Shown: one piece after another, positions 14,909 to 20,477 of the stretch
Numbering within the stretch: the stretch's first letter is position 1
Layout of the letters: every line of letters begins with the position of its first letter
Assembly: GCA_002413345.1 (NCBI GenBank)
Contig: DHWU01000069.1
Span: forward strand, 23,445-43,921
Source of the DNA: Propionibacteriaceae bacterium UBA5174
Lineage (GTDB): Bacteria > Actinomycetota > Actinomycetes > Propionibacteriales > Propionibacteriaceae
Direction of reading: 5' to 3'
DNA: 20,477 bases
Translations under genes and position numbers: made by a program
Notes under the pieces: generated by a model
Told to the model about the DNA's origin: nothing
What the model saw: only the letters and a program-made list of their open reading frames with translations
Databases searched by the model: none

Positions 14909-16192
14909 GTGTCCGAAGCCGTGACAAAAGACAAGCACTGGGCGAGTCGACTTGATGCTGCCTTCTTTGTATTGGGCGGGATCTTGTCGCTCTGGCTGGC
15001 CTATCTGACTTTCCTCGAAGGCCTGGTGCCGGGTTGGCCAATGCTGCTGGAGTTGGTCTTCTGGGTGCTGGTGGCTTATCTGGTGTTGCCAAGGGCGCAC
15101 CGCATCCTGACTCGGATCTATCTGCCCGATTACTTCATCGGACGCACCCGCACCAGCGACGGCTTGCTCGGTGATCCGGTGAATCTGGCTTTGATGGGCA
15201 ATGCTGAGCAACTACACCAGGCGCTGATTGAAGCCGGCTGGGTCCGAGCTGACGAGCTCACTCTGGCGTCTGGGTGGCGGATTGTGACCAGTTCGCTGGC
15301 CAGGCATTCCTATCCGCAAGCGCCGGTGAGCCCGTTGTTCCTGTTTGGCCAGCGCCAAGGTTTCGCCTACCAGCAGGAGGTTGCTGGTTCGCCCTCCAAG
15401 CGGCACCACGTCCGGTTTTGGAAGTGCCCCGACGGCTGGTTGTTGCCTGGCGGTTTTGAAGTCGATTGGCTGGCCGCGGGCACCTTCGACCGTTCGGTAG
15501 GGCTGTCGCTTTATACCGGCCAGGTGACTCACAAGATTGATCCAGACACAGACATCGAACGCGACCACATCGTGGCGACCGTCACTGGATCAAACCCGGA
15601 GGCGGTACTGCAGGTGCTGCCTGACTTTTCGACTGGATATCACTCCCGCAACGGGGGTGGTGACCTGATTGAAACCGACGGCGATCTACCAGTATTGGAT
15701 CTGCGGGCGCTGCCGGTTCACCAATCAGGCGACGGCTCGAAGTTGGTTGAGTCTCCAGTGGCACGGCGGCGCCCAGGCGCGACCACCTTCGGTGTGGCCG
15801 CGACCGCGCTGCGGGCGTTGACCTCTCTCGGCCTGGCCGGGTTGGTGTTGGCGGGCAGTTGGGCCAGTTTGGGTGCGGATTCAGGTTCGACGCAGGAGTG
15901 GTTGGTGATCGCAGCGGTCTTGGCCGTTGCGGCTGCAATCGATGCAACCTTGGCTGTCGCCACTTTCTGGGGACGGAATTGGTCGCGGTTGGTGTTGTGT
16001 GCGGTGAGCGTGGCTGGTGCTGTGCTGGTGTTGTCCGGAAGGGCCGTGGAGAATCAGCAGGGACCAGCGCATTTGGGCTTGGTGACCTTGGCAATGAGTG
16101 TGCTGGTCTTGCTGGCCTTGTCCAGTGAGTCGGCGAGGCAGTTCGCCTCCGGACGGCCTGGCTTGGTTAAGCCACTCGGAGCGTCCACCTAA
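14909..16192 (+). CDS. LssY_C-domain membrane protein
   Basis: The protein (427 residues from GTG 14909) has two N-terminal membrane helices (about 15-65) and an LssY C-terminal-type domain (about 90-250), recognisable by GDPVNLALMGNAEQL, ALIEAGWVRAD and the later GFEVDWLAAGTFDRSVGLS. About four further helices lie near the C-terminus (330-420). In Legionella LssY this domain is fused to a PAP2 phosphatase; here no phosphatase motif is present, so the role is unknown but membrane-associated. GTG 14909 is preceded by AGGATGGGG; an alternative TTG at 14861 would overlap the preceding stop. Confidence 0.78.
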   Translation: MSEAVTKDKHWASRLDAAFFVLGGILSLWLAYLTFLEGLVPGWPMLLELVFWVLVAYLVLPRAHRILTRIYLPDYFIGRTRTSDGLLGDPVNLALMGNAEQLHQALIEAGWVRADELTLASGWRIVTSSLARHSYPQAPVSPLFLFGQRQGFAYQQEVAGSPSKRHHVRFWKCPDGWLLPGGFEVDWLAAGTFDRSVGLSLYTGQVTHKIDPDTDIERDHIVATVTGSNPEAVLQVLPDFSTGYHSRNGGGDLIETDGDLPVLDLRALPVHQSGDGSKLVESPVARRRPGATTFGVAATALRALTSLGLAGLVLAGSWASLGADSGSTQEWLVIAAVLAVAAAIDATLAVATFWGRNWSRLVLCAVSVAGAVLVLSGRAVENQQGPAHLGLVTLAMSVLVLLALSSESARQFASGRPGLVKPLGAST

Positions 16193-16200
16193 GATTGGAC

Positions 16201-16229
16201 TTGACCCAAAGACCCTGGCGTTGTGTGCT
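16201..16229 (+). promoter_or_regulatory. Candidate promoter of the DsbA-like gene
   Basis: TTGACC (16201-16206) and TGTGCT (16224-16229) are spaced by 17 bases, 29 bases before the ATG. The -35 is good and the -10 is poor. Confidence 0.35.
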
Positions 16230-16257
16230 GGTCACTCGCGCCGAGCAGGAGACGTTC

Positions 16258-17007
16258 ATGACCAAGAAGACGAGTCAGCAAACGCCGAAGGCGGACAGTA
16301 ATCGGCAACGGCTGCGCGCGCAACGTGAGGCTGCGGCGAAGCGGGCTCGGGCGGCCATGATTACCCGGTTCGCGGTGATCGGTGTGGTGGTGATTGCGCT
16401 GGTTGGGGCAGTCGTCTGGGCGGTGACGACGGCGATGAAGCCGCAGACCATTACGAGCGGCGCTGGCTATTCCGTCACCTTTGGTCAAGATTCGGCCCCA
16501 GTGACGGTGGAGATCTATCAGGATTACATGTGCTCGTACTGTGGCATTTTTGAGCGGGGCAACGGTGATGATCTGCAGACCTTGTTGGATTCAGGACAGA
16601 TGAAGCTGCTTGTTCACCCAGTCTCCTTCATGGACGAATACTCCTTGGGCATGAAGTACTCGACGCGGGCGGCGAACGACTTCATCGCTGTCGCCAAGGC
16701 CGAACCAGATAAGGCTTGGGCGTTCAACCGGGCACTGTATGAAAACCAGCCCAGTGAGAACACCACCGGGTTGGACAATGCTCAGATCGCTGAGTTGGCT
16801 AACCAGGCCGGGGTGAGCGCGGCCACCATCGCCACCTTCACTGATCTGGCTCAGACGGCGTTCGTGAACAGCATCGCCGATGTGCCTGCGGATTCGAGTG
16901 GCAAACGGGGCACCCCATCGATCTTCATCAACGGCACCAAGTTCTCCAACGTCACTGCGGTTGGTCCGTTCAAGCAAGCAGTGCTGGCCGCGGCTGCCAA
17001 GGATTAG
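16258..17007 (+). CDS. Membrane-anchored DsbA-like thiol-disulfide oxidoreductase
   Basis: The 249-residue protein has a Lys/Arg/Gln-rich cytoplasmic N-terminus, one membrane helix (about 35-58) and an extracytoplasmic thioredoxin-fold domain of the DsbA type. The active site is Cys92-Ser-Tyr-Cys95 in YQDYMCSYCGIFE; the cis-proline loop is GTPSIFINGTKF near the C-terminus. It is expected to form or exchange disulfides in exported proteins. The ATG at 16258 is supported by AGGAG 6 bases upstream; the upstream in-frame extension has no such signal. Among possible substrates here are the cysteine-containing outer domains of the HtrA-like protein and of the protein at 9160. Confidence 0.92.
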   Translation: MTKKTSQQTPKADSNRQRLRAQREAAAKRARAAMITRFAVIGVVVIALVGAVVWAVTTAMKPQTITSGAGYSVTFGQDSAPVTVEIYQDYMCSYCGIFERGNGDDLQTLLDSGQMKLLVHPVSFMDEYSLGMKYSTRAANDFIAVAKAEPDKAWAFNRALYENQPSENTTGLDNAQIAELANQAGVSAATIATFTDLAQTAFVNSIADVPADSSGKRGTPSIFINGTKFSNVTAVGPFKQAVLAAAAKD

Positions 17008-17078
17008 TTGGCAGTGCGCCTTCGGGGTGTCGCAAAGGCTCAGTTTGCCAGCCCTGCGGTGTATGTAGCTTTGCCCAT

Positions 17079-17106
17079 TTGTGAGGTGGCGTCCGCACGC
17101 TAGGCT
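17079..17106 (+). promoter_or_regulatory. Candidate promoter of the MFS-TetR operon
   Basis: TTGTGA (17079-17084), a 16-base spacer and TAGGCT (17101-17106) form a plausible promoter. The -10 box runs into the operator, so repressor binding would block transcription. Confidence 0.45.
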
Positions 17107-17130
17107 ACTTACTGACCGTTCGGTAAGTAG
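17105..17130 (+). promoter_or_regulatory. TetR-type operator
   Basis: CTACTTAC (17105-17112) and GTAAGTAG (17123-17130) are perfect inverted arms around a 10-base centre that holds ACCGTTCGGT, itself a palindrome of ACCG and CGGT. This ACCG-NN-CGGT core is typical of operators bound by TetR-family repressors of efflux pumps. It ends just before the Shine-Dalgarno of the MFS gene. The regulator encoded at 18532 is the likely ligand. Confidence 0.85.
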
Positions 17131-17138
17131 GAGGCCTG

Positions 17139-18539
17139 GTGGAGGATAAGCAGCGCAACAAGGTGTTAGCCGTGCTGTTCGTCGGCGTGCTGATGGGGGC
17201 GATCGACATCGCCATCGTCGGTCCCGCATTGCCAGCCATCAGCTCGTACTTCAATCTGGACGCCCGCGCGGCCACCTGGATCTTCAGCGCCTACGTGCTG
17301 GCCAACCTGGTCGGCACGCCGCTGATGGCCAAATTGTCCGACAACTTCGGTAGGCGGGCGATCTACCTTCTCGACATCGCCCTGTTTGCCGTTGGCTCAG
17401 TGGTGGTAGTCGCCTCTGGGGTTGGCGGCGGATTCGCCTTGTTGCTGGTCGGCCGAGCGATTCAAGGTCTTGGGGCCGGTGGCATCTTCCCGGTAGCCAG
17501 CGCAGTGATCGGCGACACCTTTCCGCCCGAACGCCGGGGCAGTGCGCTGGGCATGATCGGGGCGGTATTCGGAATGGCCTTCGTGATCGGCCCGATTCTT
17601 GGTGGGGTGTTGCTGACACTTGGCTGGCAGTGGCTGTTCCTAATCAACATTCCAATCGCCGCAGTGGTGATGGTGTTGGCATGGCGTCTACTGCCCCACG
17701 AACGCCTACCGCAAACCGGCGGTTTCGACTGGTTGGGCATGGGCCTGCTCGCCTCGGCACTGGGCTCGATGGCCTACGGCCTAGTCAGCATCGATGCGGC
17801 CAACTTCATGGCCACGGCTTCTTCAATCACGGTTTGGGGTTGGCTAGCGGTTTCGGCCGTCTGCTGGGTTGGGCTGATCAAAGTGGAGCAAGGTGCAGCT
17901 AACCCGGTCTTTCCTACCCAGCTGTTCGCCCGCCGCCAACTGAGCCTGAGCTATGCGCTCACCGCTGGGGCCGGAATCGGGGAGACCAGCATGGTGTTTC
18001 TGCCGTCCTTGGCGGTCGCCGCTTTAGGCGTGGACGTAAAGGTGGCCAGCTATCTGCTGCTGCCAGTGGTAGTGGCAATGGGCTTCGGCTCGCCAGTGGC
18101 CGGCAAGCTACTGGACCGAATCGGTTCAAAGCCGGTGATTCTGGGCGGGGTATCGATTCTGACCCTTGGCATGTTTTCCCTGAGTTTGTCGGCGAGTTCG
18201 CTGGCAGGCTTCATCGGCTCGGGGGTCCTGATTGGAATCGGCCTGTCGGCACTGTTGGGTGCCCCGATTCGCTACATCACCTTGAACGAAACAACCAAGG
18301 CCGAGCGGTCAGCCGCGCAAGGGTTGGTGAACATCTTCACCAGCACGGGACAGATTCTGGGCAGTGCGGTGGTCGGCGCGGTGGCCGCGTCCTTCGTAGC
18401 ATCTGGCCAGGGGTATCAAGCTGCCTACGCCATGATCGGTGTCTTGGGGGTTGGCCTGCTGGTGGTGGCACTGTTCTTGAAGGCACGTGGCGATGAGGCC
18501 AAGCCGGTGGCAGAATCCGCAGGTGGTGAGCATGCGTGA
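17139..18539 (+). CDS. MFS transporter, DHA2-like drug-efflux type
   Basis: The 466-residue polytopic membrane protein probably exports toxic compounds by proton antiport. Its first helix carries MGAIDIAIVGPALP, with Asp23 as in the D1 motif of 14-helix drug exporters. Motif A follows as LSDNFGRRAIYL, and the antiporter motif C is seen as VIGPILGGVLL after a GRAIQGLGAGGIFP segment. The GTG start at 17139 is supported by AGGAGG 4 bases upstream. The gene overlaps the TetR gene by 8 bases, and the operator lies directly upstream, so expression is presumably induced by the exported compound. The substrate cannot be predicted. Confidence 0.92.
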   Translation: MEDKQRNKVLAVLFVGVLMGAIDIAIVGPALPAISSYFNLDARAATWIFSAYVLANLVGTPLMAKLSDNFGRRAIYLLDIALFAVGSVVVVASGVGGGFALLLVGRAIQGLGAGGIFPVASAVIGDTFPPERRGSALGMIGAVFGMAFVIGPILGGVLLTLGWQWLFLINIPIAAVVMVLAWRLLPHERLPQTGGFDWLGMGLLASALGSMAYGLVSIDAANFMATASSITVWGWLAVSAVCWVGLIKVEQGAANPVFPTQLFARRQLSLSYALTAGAGIGETSMVFLPSLAVAALGVDVKVASYLLLPVVVAMGFGSPVAGKLLDRIGSKPVILGGVSILTLGMFSLSLSASSLAGFIGSGVLIGIGLSALLGAPIRYITLNETTKAERSAAQGLVNIFTSTGQILGSAVVGAVAASFVASGQGYQAAYAMIGVLGVGLLVVALFLKARGDEAKPVAESAGGEHA

Positions 18540-19086
18540 GCGGATCCTTGAGGTAGCCACTGCCCATTTCGTGGAGCAGGGCTATGACGGGGTTTCGATG
18601 CGCGAAATTGCTGCCGACTGCGGCATCACCAAGGCCGCGTTGTATTACCACTTCGACGGCAAGTCCGAACTACTAAACGAAGTGTTCACTGACTATCTCG
18701 ACCAGACCGGCGAAGTGGTGGCCGCCAGTGTGGCGGCTCAAGGCAGCGTTGAAGAGCGGTTGAAGCTGCTGGTGCGCGGATTGTTTGCGCTTCCGGCCCC
18801 GCGCCGAGCGATCATGCGCCTGGCCATTCACGACGTGGGCCGGTTACCTGACCACCAGCAGGCCGCGTTCGGGATCGCTTATCGGCAGCAGTTCCTGACG
18901 CCGATTCGCGATCTGGTGTCGGCTGGCATCGCTGGCGGGGAGTTGGTGGAAATCGAACCAGACTTCTGCGTCAAGCTGCTGCTAGGCATGGTCTACCCGT
19001 TCTTCGCGCCTGCCGCGGTCGGTGTCGAGTCCGGTGAAGTCGACGTCCTGCTAGAGGTCTTGTTCGGCGGTCTGCGGCGCCGCTGA
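18532..19086 (+). CDS. TetR-family transcriptional repressor of the MFS gene
   Basis: The 184-residue protein begins with a TetR DNA-binding domain: ILEVATAHFVEQGYDGVSMREIA, then the recognition region CGITKAALYYHFDGKSEL (about 27-46). The remaining helical domain would bind the inducing ligand. ATG 18532 lies within the end of the MFS gene (8-base overlap) and has AGGTGG 5 bases upstream; the earlier in-frame ATGs are inside the MFS coding region. It probably represses its own operon through the operator at 17105. Confidence 0.93.
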   Translation: MRERILEVATAHFVEQGYDGVSMREIAADCGITKAALYYHFDGKSELLNEVFTDYLDQTGEVVAASVAAQGSVEERLKLLVRGLFALPAPRRAIMRLAIHDVGRLPDHQQAAFGIAYRQQFLTPIRDLVSAGIAGGELVEIEPDFCVKLLLGMVYPFFAPAAVGVESGEVDVLLEVLFGGLRRR

Positions 19087-19101
19087 AGGCCGCAGGCCGC
19101 C
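19066..19101. terminator. Strong hairpin between convergent TetR and Ald genes
   Basis: GGCGGTCTGCGGC (19066-19078) pairs with GCCGCAGGCCGCC (19089-19101) as a 13-bp stem with one G.U pair and a 10-base loop. It includes the TetR stop codon and lies between convergent genes, so it could end both transcripts. No T-run follows on the + strand. Confidence 0.6.
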
Positions 19102-19123
19102 GAATCGTTGGTCCAATTCGTGG

Positions 19124-20239
19124 TTAGGCCAATACGTCTGCAACCGGGGTGTACCCCAGGCCAAAGGCCTCAGCGACGCCTGGATAGGTGATCTTGCCGG
19201 CGGTGGTGTTCAAACCCAGAGCCAACGAGCGGTCGTCGCTGCAGGCTTGCCGCCAACCCTGGTTGGCTAGCTTCAATGCGTAGGGCAGCGTGGCATTGGT
19301 CAACGCCCAAGTTGAGGTGTTAGGCACCGCACCAGGCATGTTCGCCACGCAGTAGAACACCGAATTGTGCACGGTGAAGGTCGGATCGGCGTGGGTGGTC
19401 GGATGGCTATCTTCGAAACAGCCGCCCTGGTCGATAGCCACATCCACCAACACCGAGCCCGGCTTCATCGCTGCCACCAGTTCGTTGGTGACCAACTTGG
19501 GTGCCTTGGCGCCCGGGATCAGCACCGTCCCGATCACCAGATCGGCGGCCAGCACCTGTTCGCGGATTGACAGTCGGCTCGACACGATGCCATGCACCCG
19601 GTTCTCATAGCGCCAAAAGGTGGTGCGCAACTTCTCCAGATCGGTGTCCAGAATGGTCACGTCAGCGCCCATGCCGAGTGCCACATTGGCGGCGTTCTGG
19701 CCGGCCGTGCCGCCGCCGAGCACCACGACTTTGGCATTCGCCACGCCGCCCACGCAGCCCATCAGGACGCCTCGGCCGCCTTGGGCCTTCATTAATGCGT
19801 GGGCCCCAACCTGGGGTGCCAGGCAGCCAGCAACCTCACTCATGGGGTAGAGCAGCGGCAGCAATCCGTTCGGTAACTGGACGGTTTCGTAGGCGATCGC
19901 CGTGGTGCCAGCCGCGAGCAAGGCGTCCGTGCCCCGACGGTCAGCTGCCAGGTGCAGATAGGTGAACAGCAGCAGGTCTTCGCGCAGGTATCCGAACTCG
20001 GAGGCAATGGGCTCTTTCACCTTCAAGACCATCTCGCCGGCGGCCCAGGTGTCGGCTGCGGTGGGCAAAATCTGGGCGCCCTGGGCAACGAACTCGGCAT
20101 CGCTGATCGAGGAACCGGCACCAGCGCCGGATTGGATGAAGACCTCGTGGCCGTGGCTCACCAGCTCGGCGACGCCGACTGGAGTGATCGCAACCCGGTA
20201 CTCGTGATTCTTGACCTCAGTTGGAACAGCAACGCGCAT
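19124..20239 (-). CDS. ald: Alanine dehydrogenase
   Basis: This enzyme performs the NAD-dependent reversible deamination of L-alanine to pyruvate and ammonia. The 371-residue length and the whole sequence match the family. Near the N-terminus are MRVAVPTEVKNHEYRVA with substrate-binding Arg15, Lys75 in VLKVKEP and catalytic His96 in TYLHLAAD. The NAD-binding Rossmann segment is VVVLGGGTAGQNAA. The VDVAIDQGGCFE motif holds the catalytic aspartate, and NMPGAVPNTSTWALTNAT is a family hallmark near the C-terminus. The ATG at 20239 has GAGAGGA about 9 bases upstream. It stands alone, convergent with the TetR gene and divergent from the riboswitch-controlled unit. Confidence 0.97.
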   Translation of the reverse strand: MRVAVPTEVKNHEYRVAITPVGVAELVSHGHEVFIQSGAGAGSSISDAEFVAQGAQILPTAADTWAAGEMVLKVKEPIASEFGYLREDLLLFTYLHLAADRRGTDALLAAGTTAIAYETVQLPNGLLPLLYPMSEVAGCLAPQVGAHALMKAQGGRGVLMGCVGGVANAKVVVLGGGTAGQNAANVALGMGADVTILDTDLEKLRTTFWRYENRVHGIVSSRLSIREQVLAADLVIGTVLIPGAKAPKLVTNELVAAMKPGSVLVDVAIDQGGCFEDSHPTTHADPTFTVHNSVFYCVANMPGAVPNTSTWALTNATLPYALKLANQGWRQACSDDRSLALGLNTTAGKITYPGVAEAFGLGYTPVADVLA

Positions 20240-20349
20240 GGCTTGGTCCTCTCAAAGTGCGCGGATGGCAATGCTGAGTTTTCCACTCCGGCGAGCGTTA
20301 GTTGACCACGTGCTCTGCGGTGAGAGTTGGTAATAGACTTAGCCCTGTA

Positions 20350-20474
20350 CGTGCTCCGGGGTCGGTGTAATTCCGAACCGGCGGTGATAGTCCGCGACCC
20401 GATCGCAGCCAGCGACCGGTAGACCTGGTGGAATTCCGGGACCGACGGTGAAAGTCCGGATGGGAGGATGCACG
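20350..20474 (+). ncRNA. FMN riboswitch (RFN element)
   Basis: The aptamer is complete: P1 arms CGTGC (20350-20354) and GCACG (20470-20474) enclose the conserved RFN blocks CCGGGGTCGGTG, CCGAACCGGCGGTGATAGTC, GACCTGGTGGAATTCC, GGACCGACGGTGAAAGTC and GGATGGGAGGA. It binds flavin mononucleotide and lowers expression of riboflavin biosynthesis or uptake genes. The controlled + strand gene (a rib operon or ribU-type transporter) begins beyond the window. The 110 bases between the ald start and the aptamer hold TAATAG/TAGACT (20331-20339), a possible -10 box. Confidence 0.96.
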
Positions 20475-20477
20475 CGC

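Noticed and set aside
15582..16094. - strand open frame of 170 codons
   Set aside because: Pro/Arg/Thr-rich complement of the LssY_C gene, with no start signal.
1..20477. CRISPR arrays, rRNA, tRNA, transposases and phage genes
   Set aside because: No regularly spaced repeats, structured RNA other than the FMN aptamer and RAT leader, or mobile-element proteins were found on reading both strands.

Overview
The window looks like chromosomal DNA from a high-GC Gram-positive actinobacterium. I infer this from GC-rich codon usage, a C-terminal LAXTG sorting signal of the class E sortase type, several gene starts with a TANNNT box 6-7 bases before the ATG (leaderless architecture), and membrane-anchored DsbA-like and YdcF-like proteins. 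A sugar PTS with a BglG-type leader would fit a fermentative lineage such as Propionibacteriaceae, but that family assignment is an inference.

Left part (1-6541, all + strand): the 3' end of a wall-anchored YVTN beta-propeller/Ig-like protein; a membrane-anchored HtrA-like protein with a PDZ domain whose catalytic His and Ser appear to be lost; an overlapping DUF1294-type small membrane protein; and a very large (1099 aa) helical-repeat-like protein of uncertain function. The last is preceded by a possible leaderless 21-codon ORF coupled to it by TGATG.

Accessory island (about 6542-7747, - strand): an HTH regulator resembling an antitoxin, with a strong Shine-Dalgarno and an inverted repeat over its -10 box, followed by two unrecognised ORFs, the second starting in an ATGA overlap. 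The island is bracketed by two copies of a repeat (19 + 8 identical bases). A 56-codon ORF lies in frame just after the stop of the neighbouring phosphoesterase. This is the least explained part of the window.

Middle (7748-11685): a calcineurin-like metallophosphoesterase (-), a membrane-anchored extracytoplasmic protein (-), and, divergent from the latter by only 16 bases, an OmpR-type response regulator and sensor kinase that overlap by one base.

Right part (11741-20477): a beta-glucoside-type PTS EIIBCA gene preceded by a ribonucleic antiterminator (RAT) overlapping an intrinsic terminator; a YdcF/DUF218 protein, an LssY_C-domain protein and an anchored DsbA-like thioredoxin protein, all envelope-related; an MFS drug-efflux-type transporter and its overlapping TetR regulator behind a clear TetR-type operator; alanine dehydrogenase on the - strand; and, at the right edge on the + strand, a complete FMN riboswitch aptamer whose controlled gene lies outside the window.

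No tRNA, rRNA, CRISPR array, transposase or phage gene was found.
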